Shown piece after piece: positions 33,527 through 43,471 of a stretch of 64,000 nucleotides of DNA. Both the position numbers and the translations under genes were made by a program. Origin of the DNA: an uncultured Piscinibacter sp. (GTDB taxonomy: Bacteria; Pseudomonadota; Gammaproteobacteria; Burkholderiales; Burkholderiaceae_C); contig NZ_CALFYO010000025.1 in assembly GCF_937952055.1 (NCBI RefSeq), positions 124,001-188,000 of the forward strand. The letters run 5' to 3'. Every line of letters starts with the position of its first letter. The first letter of the stretch is position 1. The notes under the pieces were generated by a model. The model did no database searches and was not told where the DNA came from. It worked only from the letters and a program-made list of their open reading frames with translations.

Positions 33527-36500
33527 ATGAGCCTTCGCCCCCGCGTGCCGGCAGTGCCGGCGCCAGATGCAGTGCGGCGCCTGGTCGGCCCGATGTTCTT
33601 CGGCATCGCCTGCGCCATCGGCGTCGCGGCGACGCTGATCTTCGCGCTCGTGCCCGCCGATCTGGGGCTGGCCGAGCGCGCCGTCATGGGTGCCGCCTTC
33701 CTCGCCTTCGCGCTGTTCTCGGCCGAACTGCTGCGTCGCAGCCGCCTCCCGGACTTCCCGCTGTACGGCGGGCTGTTCGCGGTCTCGGTGCTCGCGCTGG
33801 TGATGGCCGTGGCCACCAGCGTGACCCTGCACGATGGCCTGCGCAGCCCGGCGATCGGATTCAACGCGCTGGTGCTCTGCCTGCTCGGCGCCGTGGCCGG
33901 TCTGCGCCGCGGGCTGGCCTTCGCCGCACTGTGCGCGCTCGGCGTGGCCGGGCTCGGCGCGGCGCACCTGAGCGGCCTGCTGCCCCCGCCGTCCGGCCAC
34001 AGTTCGGTGGCCGTGCTGATGGTCATCCACTGGTTGCTGCTCGGCGGCGGTGTGGCGGGCGGTGCGCTAATCGCCCGCGTCATCGACCATTACCTGGCCG
34101 AGAGTGCCGAGCGCGAGCGGCGCTTTCGCGAACTGCTCGGCATCGCCGTCGACTGGTACTGGGAGCAGGACGAGGAGTTCCGCTTCACCCGCGTCACCGA
34201 GAGCCGCGCCGGTGCGGCGGCGCGCTCGCCGCAGCGCATGCTCGGCCGCACCCCCTGGGAGCACACCGGCCTCGGGCTGGACGACGCGCAGCTCGACGAG
34301 CACCGTGCCGACCTGGAAGCGCACCGCCCGTTCAGCAATCTGCTCACCACCACCGTCGACGCGCAGGGGCGGCTGCGCCACGTGGCGCTCAGCGGCGAGC
34401 CCAAGTTCGACGCCGCCGGCGTGTTCCAGGGCTTCTGGGGCGTGGGGCGCGACGTCACCGCGCAGGTACGTGCGCAGCAGGCGGTGGCGGCCAGCGAGTC
34501 GCGCTACCGCACGCTGTTCGCACGCTCGCCCTCGCCGCTGGTGCTGCACCGCCGCGGCACCGTGCTCGATGCCAACGAGGCCGCCGCGAAGCTGTTCGGC
34601 TACCGCGATGCCGAGGCCATGAAGGGGAACGCTCTGCTCGATCACCTGGCCACGGCCGACCTGCGCCAGACCATCCGCGAGCGCCTCGCCGCAGCCGAGC
34701 GTCTCGAGGTGGGCGAGGCACTGCCGGTGATCGACTATCCAATGCAGGCGCTCGACGGCCGGCCGTTCGCGGTCCAGGCCACCGCGGTGTGCGTCGACAG
34801 CGTGGCTGGTCCGGCCCTGCTGACCATCTACGTCGACATCACCGCACGCAAGGCCGCCGAGGCGGCGCTGCGACGCTCCGAGGCGCTGCTGTCGCACCTG
34901 TTCGCCACCAGCCCCGACTGCCTCACGCTGACGGAGCTCGACAGCGGTCGCTTCACGCTCGTCAACGACTGCTTCCTGCAGGTGTCCGGCTACCGCCGCG
35001 AGGAGGTCATCGGCCGCACGGCCGAAGAGCTGGGCATCTGGCACCAGACCGGCGAGCGCAACGCCTTCGTCGATGCGGTGCGCCGCCAGGGCAGCGTGCA
35101 GGGCCTGCCGCTGAGCTTGCGCCGCCGCGACGGGCGGCGCATCCCGATGCTGGTGTCGGGCGCGGGCTTCGATTTCGACGGCCAGCGCTTCCTCGTGCTC
35201 GCCGCGCGCGACGTCAGCGCCAACGAGCAGACGCGACTGGAGGTGGAGGCCATTCTCAACACCGTGTCGCTGGCAATCGCCTTCGTGCGCGAGCAGCGCA
35301 TCGTGCGCATCAACGCGCGACACCGCGAGATGTTCGGCTGGAGCGAGGACGAATTGCGCAGCAACACGCTCAGCGTGCTGTGGCCCGAGCCGTCGGAATT
35401 CCAGCGCATGCGCCGCCAGGCGGTGACGAAGCTGCGCCACCGGCACGGCTACGAGTGCGAGACCCAGCTCAAGCGGCGCGACGGCAGCCTGTTCTGGTGC
35501 CTGCTGCAGGCGCAGTCGGTCGACCCGTCGAACCCGATCGGCGGCGGCACGATCTGGTCGGCCGAGGACATCACCGAGCGGCGCCAGACGCAGCAGGCGC
35601 TGGCCGACGCGCGCGACGCCGCCGAAGCCGCCAGCCGCGCGAAGAGCGCCTTCCTCGCCAACACCAGCCACGAGATCCGCACCCCGCTCAACGGCCTGCT
35701 CGGCCTGGCACGGCTGGCGATGCAGCCGGGCCTGTCGGACCCGCGACGGCAGCAGTACCTCGCGCAGATCGTCGACAGCACGCAGAGCCTGGCCGGCATC
35801 ATCTCGGACATCCTCGACCTGTCCAAGGTGGAGGCCGGGCGCATCACGCTGGAGGACGTGCCTTTCGGCCTGCGCGACACGCTGGCCGCGGTGCACCACG
35901 CCTACCTGTCGCTGGCCGAGGGCAAGGGTCTGGCGCTGGTGCTGTCCGTCGCCGATGCGTTGCCGCAGACGGTGCGCGGCGACCCGCTGCGCGTGCGGCA
36001 GATCCTCACCAACCTGGTCGCCAACGCGATCAAGTTCACCGAGCGCGGCAGCGTGCGTATCGAGGCCACGCTGCGCGGCGAGACGATCCGCCTGGCGGTG
36101 CACGACACCGGCCCCGGCATCGACGAACAAACGCAGCGGCGCCTGTTCACGCCGTTCTCACAGGCCGACGACTCGACGACGCGGCGCTATGGCGGCACCG
36201 GGCTCGGCCTGTCGATTTGCCGCGAGCTGGCGCAACTGATGGGCGGCAGCGTGGGCGTGAACAGCGCCCCGGGCTACGGCAGCGCCTTCTGGGCCGACCT
36301 GCCGCTGCCCGCCTCCGAGCCGCCGCAGCAGGAGGCGGGCACCGACACGCTCGCGCCGCTGCAGGGCGGGCGCGTTCTGATCGCCGAGGACAACCCGGTC
36401 AACATGCTGATCGCGGTGGCCATGCTCGAACAGTGGGGGCTCGACGTCTCGCAGGCGGGTGACGGCGCAGCGGCCGTCGAGGCGGCGGAGGCCGCGGTGG

Positions 36501-36757
36501 CCGCTGGCCGCCCCTTCGACCTGGTGCTGATGGACGTGCACATGCCGGTGATGAGCGGCCACGCCGCGGTGCGCCGGCTGCGCGAGCGCTTCGACGCCGA
36601 GACGCTTCCGATCATCGCGCTGACTGCCGCGGCGCTGACCTCGGAACGCGACGAGGCGCTGGCAGCGGGCATGAACGACTTCCTCACCAAGCCGATCGAC
36701 GTGGGCCGCCTGCGCGCGACGCTGGCGCGCTGGCTGCGGCGCACGACCGCGGCTTGA
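33527..36757 (+). CDS. Hybrid sensor histidine kinase B (6 TM, PAS x4, REC)
   Basis: A 1076-residue paralogue of the preceding kinase with the same architecture: six hydrophobic segments (about 20-190), four PAS-like regions, HisKA with NTSHEIRTPLNG (His near 715), HATPase (ANAIKF, DTGPGID, GGTGLGLSIC) and a receiver (AEDNPVNM, Asp near 1003 in LVLMDVHMP, LTKPIDV). Catalytic halves are far more alike than the sensor halves. An ATG preceded by a G-rich stretch gives MSLRPRV. The pair probably arose by tandem duplication and now senses different signals. No output regulator is adjacent. Confidence 0.92.
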   Translation: MSLRPRVPAVPAPDAVRRLVGPMFFGIACAIGVAATLIFALVPADLGLAERAVMGAAFLAFALFSAELLRRSRLPDFPLYGGLFAVSVLALVMAVATSVTLHDGLRSPAIGFNALVLCLLGAVAGLRRGLAFAALCALGVAGLGAAHLSGLLPPPSGHSSVAVLMVIHWLLLGGGVAGGALIARVIDHYLAESAERERRFRELLGIAVDWYWEQDEEFRFTRVTESRAGAAARSPQRMLGRTPWEHTGLGLDDAQLDEHRADLEAHRPFSNLLTTTVDAQGRLRHVALSGEPKFDAAGVFQGFWGVGRDVTAQVRAQQAVAASESRYRTLFARSPSPLVLHRRGTVLDANEAAAKLFGYRDAEAMKGNALLDHLATADLRQTIRERLAAAERLEVGEALPVIDYPMQALDGRPFAVQATAVCVDSVAGPALLTIYVDITARKAAEAALRRSEALLSHLFATSPDCLTLTELDSGRFTLVNDCFLQVSGYRREEVIGRTAEELGIWHQTGERNAFVDAVRRQGSVQGLPLSLRRRDGRRIPMLVSGAGFDFDGQRFLVLAARDVSANEQTRLEVEAILNTVSLAIAFVREQRIVRINARHREMFGWSEDELRSNTLSVLWPEPSEFQRMRRQAVTKLRHRHGYECETQLKRRDGSLFWCLLQAQSVDPSNPIGGGTIWSAEDITERRQTQQALADARDAAEAASRAKSAFLANTSHEIRTPLNGLLGLARLAMQPGLSDPRRQQYLAQIVDSTQSLAGIISDILDLSKVEAGRITLEDVPFGLRDTLAAVHHAYLSLAEGKGLALVLSVADALPQTVRGDPLRVRQILTNLVANAIKFTERGSVRIEATLRGETIRLAVHDTGPGIDEQTQRRLFTPFSQADDSTTRRYGGTGLGLSICRELAQLMGGSVGVNSAPGYGSAFWADLPLPASEPPQQEAGTDTLAPLQGGRVLIAEDNPVNMLIAVAMLEQWGLDVSQAGDGAAAVEAAEAAVAAGRPFDLVLMDVHMPVMSGHAAVRRLRERFDAETLPIIALTAAALTSERDEALAAGMNDFLTKPIDVGRLRATLARWLRRTTAA

Positions 36758-39040
36758 TCAGTTGGCCAGCGGCAGCTCGCGCCAGCGCCTTCCCGTCAGC
36801 GCGAACAGCGCATTGGCCAGTGCCGGCGCCAGCGGCGGCGTCGCGGGCTCGCCCACGCCGGAGGGCGGGTTCGTGCTGTCGATCAGGTGGGTCTCGATGC
36901 GCGGCGTCTGCGCCAGCGTGAGGATCGGGTGGTTGGGGAAGTTGGTCTGCTGCACCCTGCTGCCGACGATGTCGATGCGGCCGGTCAGCGCCGCCGACAG
37001 GCCGAACACGATGGCGCTTTCCATCTGCTGCGCGACGATGCCCGGGTTGACCACGGTGCCGACGTCGGCCGCGCAGACGACCCGGCGCACCACCGGCTTG
37101 CCGTCGACGAGCGAGGCCTCGATCACCTGCGCGACGATGCTGCCGAAGCTCTCGTGCAGCGCCACGCCGCGCGCCAAGCCGGCAGGCAGGGGCTTGTCCC
37201 AGCCGGCGCGCTCGGCGGCCAGACGCAGCACGGCGGCATGGCGCGGCATGTCGGCGAGCATGCCCAGACGGAACGCCACCGGATCCTGCCCGGCGGCCTG
37301 CGCGAGCTCGTCGATGAAGCCTTCGCTGAAGAAGGCATTGTGCGAGTGGCCCACGGAGCGCCAGTTGCCCACCGGCACGCCACTGTGCGTGGCGACATGC
37401 GCGATGCGCTGGTGCGGCACCGCGTAGGGCAGGTCGAACAGGCCCTCGCTGGTCGTCTTGTCCGGCAGCTCGATCGGGCCGGCCAGCGAGGGTGCGTTGC
37501 GCTCCATGAAGCGCGGCGTGATCGCGTCGCCGGCGCTGGTGATCTTCAGCGCGAGCAGGCGGCCGTCGGCAGCGAGCCCGGCCTGCAGGAATGCCGCAGC
37601 GGCGGGGCGATAGAAGTCGTGGGTGAGATCCTCCTCGCGCGGCCAGACGAGCTGCACCGGCCGCCCGCCGGTCTCGAGCGCGACGCGCACCGCCTGGCCG
37701 ACGACGTCCACTTCCAGGCGCCGGCCGAAGCCGCCGCCGAGGTAGGTAACGTGCAGGTCGACGTTCTCCTCCGGCACGCCGGCCACGCGCGCGGCGATCG
37801 CACGCGCAAAGCTCGGCACCTGCGTCGGCGCCCACAGCTCGACGCGACCGTCGGCGACGCGCGCGGTGCAGTTGATCGGCTCCATCGCCGCATGCGCGAG
37901 GTACGGCGCGCGGTACAACGCCTCGACGCGCCGGGCCGCGCCCTGGAGCGCCTCGTCGGGTTCGCCGCGGCGGTGGAAGGCGAAACCCTCGTCGCGCGCC
38001 GCGGCCTCGCGGGCGCTGGCCTCGAGTGACTCGGCGATGCGCGCGCTGTCCAGCGTGCCGGCCGGCGGCGGATGCCAGTCGATCACCAGCGCCTCGGCGC
38101 CACGCCGCGCGTGCCAGGTGCTGCGGCCGATCACCGCCAGCGCCGGCGTCGAACCGGCCTGCGGGCCGAGCCGCACGACTCGCTCGACACCGGGCAGGCG
38201 CATTGCCGGCTCGACGTCGACACGCCCGGGGCTGCCGCCGAGCATCGGACAGTGGCGCACCACCGCGTAGACCATGTCGGGCACTCGCGTGTCGATGCCG
38301 AACACCGCCGTGCCGTTCACCTTCGCCGGCAGGTCGATGCGCGGCGCCGCACGTCCGATGAGCCTCCAGTCCTCGCGCGGCTTGAGCCTGACCTGGCCGG
38401 GCGGCGTGGCCACCGCCATGCGCACCAGCTCGCCGTAATGCGCGCGCTGACCGTCGCCGGCATGCGAGACGATGCCTTCGGCGACCGTCAGTTCGTCGAC
38501 CGGCAGCTTCCAGCTCAGCGAAGCCGCGCCGAGCAGCTGCGCACGTGCCGTGGCGGCGGCCAGGCGCAGCGGCTCCCAGGCGTCGGCCACGCTCGTCGAT
38601 CCGCCGGTCAGGCTGAGGCCGAGTTCGCGCGCGACCTTGCCGACCAGCCAGCGGCCGAGGCGCACGCCGCGCGTCTCCCGGCCGGGCTCGCCGTCGCGCG
38701 GATGCACGGGCAGGCTGGCGACCAGCGCGGCAACGTTGCCGTAGATGGCGTCGGCGCCGGCATCGACCAGTTCGACGCTCGCCAGCGGCACGTCGAGCTC
38801 CTCGGCGACCAGCATGGCCAGCGCGGTGTGCACGCCCTGGCCCATTTCGCTGCGGTTCATCGCCAGCACCACGTGGCCGTCGGTCGCGATGCTGATCCAG
38901 CCGTTCAGCGCGATGCGGCCTTCGCCGTCGGCCAGGCGGTCGGCGCGGCCGAGGCGGCTGCGCGGCGGCAGCAGCCCCCAGCCGACGACGAGCGCGCCCG
39001 TCGTTGCGGTCGCGGCGAGCAGCAGGCTGCGGCGCCTCAT
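36758..39040 (-). CDS. Molybdopterin oxidoreductase large subunit (IorB type)
   Basis: A 760-residue xanthine-oxidase-family large subunit of the isoquinoline 1-oxidoreductase/periplasmic aldehyde oxidase branch. An N-terminal Arg-rich signal (MRRRSLLLAATATTGALVVG) indicates Tat export. Molybdopterin motifs include MNRSEMGQGVHTALAMLVAEEL, TYLGGGFGRRLEVD and the catalytic Glu in SGVGEPATPP near the C terminus. It overlaps the 2Fe-2S subunit by four bases. Substrate is an N-heterocycle or aldehyde, not determinable. No cytochrome subunit or XdhC-like maturation gene is adjacent. Confidence 0.88.
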   Translation of the reverse strand: MRRRSLLLAATATTGALVVGWGLLPPRSRLGRADRLADGEGRIALNGWISIATDGHVVLAMNRSEMGQGVHTALAMLVAEELDVPLASVELVDAGADAIYGNVAALVASLPVHPRDGEPGRETRGVRLGRWLVGKVARELGLSLTGGSTSVADAWEPLRLAAATARAQLLGAASLSWKLPVDELTVAEGIVSHAGDGQRAHYGELVRMAVATPPGQVRLKPREDWRLIGRAAPRIDLPAKVNGTAVFGIDTRVPDMVYAVVRHCPMLGGSPGRVDVEPAMRLPGVERVVRLGPQAGSTPALAVIGRSTWHARRGAEALVIDWHPPPAGTLDSARIAESLEASAREAAARDEGFAFHRRGEPDEALQGAARRVEALYRAPYLAHAAMEPINCTARVADGRVELWAPTQVPSFARAIAARVAGVPEENVDLHVTYLGGGFGRRLEVDVVGQAVRVALETGGRPVQLVWPREEDLTHDFYRPAAAAFLQAGLAADGRLLALKITSAGDAITPRFMERNAPSLAGPIELPDKTTSEGLFDLPYAVPHQRIAHVATHSGVPVGNWRSVGHSHNAFFSEGFIDELAQAAGQDPVAFRLGMLADMPRHAAVLRLAAERAGWDKPLPAGLARGVALHESFGSIVAQVIEASLVDGKPVVRRVVCAADVGTVVNPGIVAQQMESAIVFGLSAALTGRIDIVGSRVQQTNFPNHPILTLAQTPRIETHLIDSTNPPSGVGEPATPPLAPALANALFALTGRRWRELPLAN

Positions 39041-39510
39041 GCGCGGCGGCCGCGCAGCTCGGCCGCCGCGGCGTGGATGGCGGCGCGCACGCGCGGATAG
39101 CTGCCGCAGCGGCACAGGTTGGTGATCGCCGCGTCGATGTCTGCATCGCTGGGCCGGGGCTGGCGCTCCAGCAGCGCCACGGCGGCCATCAGCATGCCGC
39201 TCTGGCAGTAGCCGCACTGCGGCACCTGCTGGGCCAGCCACGCCTGCTGCAGCGCGTGCGGCTTGCCGTCGTCGCCGAGGCCCTCGATGGTGCGAATGCG
39301 CCGGCCGACCACCGCCGACAGCGGCGTCACGCAGGACCGCTGCGGCTGCCCGTCCACCTGGACCGTGCAGGCGCCGCACGCTGCCACGCCGCAGCCGAAC
39401 TTGGTGCCGGTGAGATTGAGCACGTCGCGCAGCGCCCACAGCAGCGGCATGTCGGGTGCGATGGCGTCGTCGGGAAGGTTGCGCAGGGTGCCGTTGATGA
39501 GGAGCTGCAT
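39037..39510 (-). CDS. 2Fe-2S subunit of molybdenum oxidoreductase (IorA type)
   Basis: A 157-residue iron-sulfur protein. The plant-type ferredoxin cluster is held by GCGVAACGACTVQVDG and RSC; the second, helical-domain cluster by QCGYCQSGM and LCRCGSYPRVR. It carries electrons from the large subunit. The start MQLLING was chosen over an upstream Met because the family begins there. It has no signal, so it probably travels with the large subunit through Tat. Confidence 0.92.
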   Translation of the reverse strand: MQLLINGTLRNLPDDAIAPDMPLLWALRDVLNLTGTKFGCGVAACGACTVQVDGQPQRSCVTPLSAVVGRRIRTIEGLGDDGKPHALQQAWLAQQVPQCGYCQSGMLMAAVALLERQPRPSDADIDAAITNLCRCGSYPRVRAAIHAAAAELRGRRA

Positions 39511-39559
39511 GGGGTCTCGCGGTGGGCGGCCGCCCATGGTACGGCAGCGTGGCCAGCGC

Positions 39560-40129
39560 TCAGAACAGCCTGCCGACGTTGAGCAGCGTCAAGGCACCCA
39601 GCACGGCGAAGATCAGCGCCGCGATGCCGTGCACCAGCGTCATCGAGACCTTCTTCGCCACCGCGTCGCCGAGCAGCACGGCCGGCACGTTGGCGATCAT
39701 CATGCCCAGCGTGGTGCCGGCCACCACGGCGACGAGGTCGGCATAGCGCGCCGCCAGCGCCACGGTGGCGATCTGCGTCTTGTCGCCCATCTCGGCGAGG
39801 AAGAAGGCGACGACGGTGGTGCCGAACACGCCGAAACGCTGTATGCCGCCCTCGGCCTCGTCGATCTTGTCGGGCACCAGCATCCACACCGCCATGGCGA
39901 TGAAGGACAGGCCGATCACCCAGCGCAGCAGGTCCGGCCCGAGCGCGCGCGCGATCCAGTCGCCGACCACGCCGGCCAGCGCGTGGTTGACCAGCGTGGC
40001 CACCAGGATGCCCAGCACGATCGGCACGGGCCGGCGGAACTTCGCCGCCAGCAGCAGCGCGAGCAGTTGCGTCTTGTCGCCCATTTCACCCAGGGCGACG
40101 ATGCCGGTCGAGACGAGAAAGGCTTCCAA
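39560..40129 (-). CDS. GDT1/TMEM165-family cation transporter (UPF0016)
   Basis: A 189-residue membrane protein with six helices and two copies of the hallmark motif, GEMGDKTQLLAL (near 14) and AEMGDKTQIATV (near 115). The family exports or exchanges Mn2+ or Ca2+. The start is TTG at 40129, giving the usual MEAFLVSTGIVALGEMGDKTQ-like N terminus; no ATG fits. A TAGAAT box lies ten bases before it, so the leader would be a few bases at most and no Mn riboswitch can fit. Confidence 0.88.
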   Translation of the reverse strand: MEAFLVSTGIVALGEMGDKTQLLALLLAAKFRRPVPIVLGILVATLVNHALAGVVGDWIARALGPDLLRWVIGLSFIAMAVWMLVPDKIDEAEGGIQRFGVFGTTVVAFFLAEMGDKTQIATVALAARYADLVAVVAGTTLGMMIANVPAVLLGDAVAKKVSMTLVHGIAALIFAVLGALTLLNVGRLF

Positions 40130-40139
40130 GAGGGGGCGG

Positions 40140-40145
40140 ATTCTA
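40140..40145 (-). promoter_or_regulatory. -10-like box before the GDT1 gene
   Basis: TAGAAT on the minus strand, ten bases before the TTG start. It lies in the 43-base divergent gap with the esterase gene; CACACT at 40161-40166, six bases before the esterase ATG, could be the opposite -10. Confidence 0.4.
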
Positions 40146-40172
40146 GCGGCGCCGCTGCGGCACACTGGCGGC

Positions 40173-40886
40173 ATGACCACCGTGCTCGCCCGCCTGCCGG
40201 ACTCCGGCGATCCCGAGTTGCTGTTCCTGCTCTTTCACGGCGTGGGTGCGACCGCCGAGCACATGACCGTGCTCGCGCAGCGCCTGGCGCAGGAGTACCC
40301 GCAGGCTGCCGTGCTGTGCATCGATGCCCCCGACGACTTCGACGCCGCCCCGGGCAGCGGCGGCAAGCAGTGGTTCTCCATCCAGGGCATCACCGACGAC
40401 AACCGCCCGCAGCGTGTTGCCGCCGCGCTGCCTCGCTTCGTCGCCGCCGTGCGTGCGCTGCAGCTGCGCTTCGCGATGGACTGGCCGCGCACCGCGCTGT
40501 TCGGCTTCTCGCAGGGCGCGATCATGGCGCTCGAGGCGGTGCAGGCCGAGCCGGCGCTGGCCGGACGCGTGCTCGCCTTCTCGGGCCGTCACGCCACCTT
40601 GCCCGACCATGCGCCGCGCGACACCTGCGTGCACCTGTTGCACGGCATGGACGACCGCGTGGTGCCGCCCGAACCGGCGGTGGAGGCCGCCCGCCGCCTG
40701 GTCGCGCTCGGCGGCGACGTCACCGCCGACGTGCTGCCCGGCATCGGCCACGACCTGGACCCGCGCCTGATCGAGCGCGCCATCGACCAGTTGCGCAGCT
40801 TCCTGCCCCGGCGTGCGTGGCGCGAGGCGTTCGAGGCGGCGCCGGTGGTGTCGCGACCGGCCTCCAGCCGCGATCTCGAGGACTGA
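40173..40886 (+). CDS. YpfH-type esterase/carboxylesterase
   Basis: A 237-residue alpha/beta hydrolase of the phospholipase/carboxylesterase family. The nucleophile Ser lies in FGFSQGAIMALEA (near 115), the acid Asp in LHGMDDRVVPPE and the His in GIGHDLDP. LLFHGVGATAEHM forms the oxyanion hole. E. coli YpfH hydrolyses short acyl esters. The last 25 residues (REAFEAAPVVSRPASSRDLED) extend beyond the fold. It is monocistronic, ending five bases before the convergent GGDEF-EAL gene. Confidence 0.88.
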   Translation: MTTVLARLPDSGDPELLFLLFHGVGATAEHMTVLAQRLAQEYPQAAVLCIDAPDDFDAAPGSGGKQWFSIQGITDDNRPQRVAAALPRFVAAVRALQLRFAMDWPRTALFGFSQGAIMALEAVQAEPALAGRVLAFSGRHATLPDHAPRDTCVHLLHGMDDRVVPPEPAVEAARRLVALGGDVTADVLPGIGHDLDPRLIERAIDQLRSFLPRRAWREAFEAAPVVSRPASSRDLED

Positions 40887-40891
40887 ACGGC

Positions 40892-43471
40892 TCAGTGATG
40901 CAGCATCGGGCGGGCGAGCCGGCCAGGCTGGCCGGCCCAGCAGTCCGATTCGATGCGGTCGAGCAGCAGCTCGACGTTCTCGGCCACCAGCGGGCGCGAC
41001 AGGTGGTAGCCCTGGCCGGACTCGCAGCCCATGTTGCGCAGCTGGGCGAGCTGCGACTCGGTCTCGATGCCTTCGGCGATCACCGCTTTGCCCAGCGACG
41101 CGCCCAGCGTGACGATGGCGCGCACCACCTCGGCCTCCTTGGAGCCGCTGCGCAAGGCGTGCACGAACGAGGCGTCGATCTTCAGGCTGTCGATCGGCAG
41201 CGTCGACAGGTAGCTCAGCGACGAATAGCCGGTGCCGAAGTCGTCGATCGACAGGCCCACGCCAAGCTCGCGCAGGCGTGACAGTGTGTCGACCGCGCCG
41301 TGGACACGGTCCATCAGCACGTTCTCGGTCAGTTCCAGCGTCAATTGGCTGGGCTGCAGCCGAGCCGCGACGATGGCGCGCGTGACGCGCTGCGCGAAAC
41401 CGCTGTCGGCAATGTCGTGGCCGGACACGTTGACCTGCATCGTCAGGCCGGCGAAGGTCTCGCTGCGCGCCTGCCAGAGCTTGATCTGGCGGCAGGCGGA
41501 GTCGAGCATGAAGTCGGTCAGCGGCGCGATCAGCGCCGACTCCTCGGCGATGGGGATGAACACCGCCGGGCTGATCAGGCCCTGCACCGGATGCGGCCAG
41601 CGCGCCAGCGCCTCGAAGCCGGTGAGCACCCCCGTGGCGAGGTTGAACAAGGGCTGGTAGGCCACCGTCAGCTGGCCGCTCTCGATGGCGCGACGCAGGT
41701 CGCCCTCCAGCCGCACACGGTCGGTGACCTGCTGGTGCAGCCCGGCGTCGAACAGCGCGTGGCGCGCCTTGCCGGCCGCCTTGGCACGGTACATCGCGAT
41801 GTCGGCGTCGCGCAGCACCTCTTCGGGCAGCTGGTAGCCGATGGTGCTGAAGGTGATGCCGATGCTCGCGCTGGTGGCGATCTCGGTGCCGGCAATCTGC
41901 AGCGGCTCGGCCAGCGCCCGTTGCAGCCGCTCGGCCAGCGTGACGGCATGGGCCTCGCGTTCGAGGTCTGCGCACAGGACGGCGAACTCGTCGCCGCCGA
42001 GCCGTGCGACCACGTCGCCCGGGCGCACGTGGTCGCGGATGCGCCGCGCCACCTGGATCAGGAAGGCGTCGCCGGCGCTGTGGCCCATGCTGTCGTTGAT
42101 CAGCTTGAAGCGGTCGAAATCCAGGAACATCACCGCGAAGCGGCGGTTCTCGTCCTGCCTGCCGGCGTCGATGGCCGCGGCGAGATGCTCGTGGAAGCGC
42201 GATCGGTTCGGCAGCCCGGTCAGGCTGTCGTGGAAGGCGATGTGCTGCAGGCGTGACTCGGCGCTGCGCCGCGCGGTGATGTCCTGCATCTGCACGATCA
42301 GGCTGGAGGCCTCGCTGCCCGGCTCGTCGAAGAAGCTGCCGTTCAGCGCCACCCAGACATCGCTGCCGTCGCGGTGGCGGCAGCGCAGCTCGGTGGTGAA
42401 TGCGTCGGCCTCGCGGCGCTGCACGCGGCCGAGCTGCGCCGCGAAGCCCTCGGCATCCCCCGGATGGAACAGCGACACGAGCCTTTGTCCGACCAGCGCC
42501 TCCTCCTGCGCACCGAGCAGCGCCATCATGGCGCGGTTGACTTGCCGGATGCTCCCGTCGGTGGACACCAGGGCCATGCCGATCGAGGCATGCGTGAAGG
42601 CGCTGTGGAAGCGCTGCTCGCTCAGCTCCAGCGCCTTCACGTGCAGCGCCGACTGCGCGGCCTCGCGCTCGGCGGCCTCCACGCGGCTGCGGCGCACGGC
42701 CTCGTCGGCCTCCTGCTGGCGGAAGAAGAAGTGCAGCGTGGCCAGCAGCATGCCGACGATGGGCACCACCGCCATCAGCACGCCCGGGCCCGACTGCGCC
42801 AAGGTGAGGAAGAGCAGGCCGGCCACCGAGGCGCTGCCGGCGTAGGCCATCGCCACCCAACCGAAGTTGGACAGCATCTCGCGCAGCACCAGTGGCTGGT
42901 TGCACTTGAGGTGGATGACCAGCGTGGCCAGCAGCGTGTTGAGCACGAAGTAGGCGACGGAGAACACCATCGCCGCGGTCATCAGCAAGCCGTCGCTGTA
43001 CCAGCCGCGAGCCTGCAGCAGATGGACGCCGGCATCGAGCAGCGAGCCGGCGACGAACATCGACACGATCGCCATCGCCGGGCTGGCGATGCGGCTGGTC
43101 CAGCGCCTGGAGGTTCGCCAGGACCCGACCAGCGCTTCGCCCGCAGCGGCCAGCGAGGCCGCGACCGGTCCGTGCAGCAGCAGCACCAGGAAGATGAAGA
43201 TCTCGCCGGCGGCGAAGGAGTTGGTCGAGCGCGGGATGCGCACCGGGAAGAAGCCAGCCAGCGTGGCGATCGCCGCGCCGGCGAGGATCTGCACCAGCGC
43301 CTCGCGCGGCAGCCGCGACACCTCGACGACACAGTGCGCGAGCACCAGCAGCCCGATCGTCACCATGGCGCACCAGTAGACGGTGGCCTTGCGGTTGTAG
43401 TCGGGCATCAGCGCGCCGTGCAGGCGCCGCCAGGGGCCCGAGCCCGTGACGTTGGCGGTGCCGCTGCTCAT
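40892..43471 (-). CDS. Membrane GGDEF-EAL protein with PAS domain
   Basis: An 859-residue c-di-GMP enzyme. About seven hydrophobic segments (30-270) form a membrane sensor, then a PAS domain (about 305-425), GGDEF (motif intact in ARLGGDEFAV near 490, inhibitory site RPGD five residues before it) and EAL (GFEALARW near 620, with TENVLMD, DDFGTGYSS and AEGIET). All catalytic residues for both making and breaking c-di-GMP appear present, so the net activity is unclear. It is monocistronic. Confidence 0.93.
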   Translation of the reverse strand: MSSGTANVTGSGPWRRLHGALMPDYNRKATVYWCAMVTIGLLVLAHCVVEVSRLPREALVQILAGAAIATLAGFFPVRIPRSTNSFAAGEIFIFLVLLLHGPVAASLAAAGEALVGSWRTSRRWTSRIASPAMAIVSMFVAGSLLDAGVHLLQARGWYSDGLLMTAAMVFSVAYFVLNTLLATLVIHLKCNQPLVLREMLSNFGWVAMAYAGSASVAGLLFLTLAQSGPGVLMAVVPIVGMLLATLHFFFRQQEADEAVRRSRVEAAEREAAQSALHVKALELSEQRFHSAFTHASIGMALVSTDGSIRQVNRAMMALLGAQEEALVGQRLVSLFHPGDAEGFAAQLGRVQRREADAFTTELRCRHRDGSDVWVALNGSFFDEPGSEASSLIVQMQDITARRSAESRLQHIAFHDSLTGLPNRSRFHEHLAAAIDAGRQDENRRFAVMFLDFDRFKLINDSMGHSAGDAFLIQVARRIRDHVRPGDVVARLGGDEFAVLCADLEREAHAVTLAERLQRALAEPLQIAGTEIATSASIGITFSTIGYQLPEEVLRDADIAMYRAKAAGKARHALFDAGLHQQVTDRVRLEGDLRRAIESGQLTVAYQPLFNLATGVLTGFEALARWPHPVQGLISPAVFIPIAEESALIAPLTDFMLDSACRQIKLWQARSETFAGLTMQVNVSGHDIADSGFAQRVTRAIVAARLQPSQLTLELTENVLMDRVHGAVDTLSRLRELGVGLSIDDFGTGYSSLSYLSTLPIDSLKIDASFVHALRSGSKEAEVVRAIVTLGASLGKAVIAEGIETESQLAQLRNMGCESGQGYHLSRPLVAENVELLLDRIESDCWAGQPGRLARPMLHH

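Noticed and set aside
30238..34083. A 1281-codon open frame on the minus strand
   Set aside because: It lies antisense to two clear hybrid kinases, is full of His/Arg/Ala runs and has no recognisable domain. Such frames are expected in GC-rich DNA.
40130..40172. Mn-sensing riboswitch before the GDT1 gene
   Set aside because: Only 43 bases separate the divergent start codons, too few for a riboswitch, and no conserved loop was seen.
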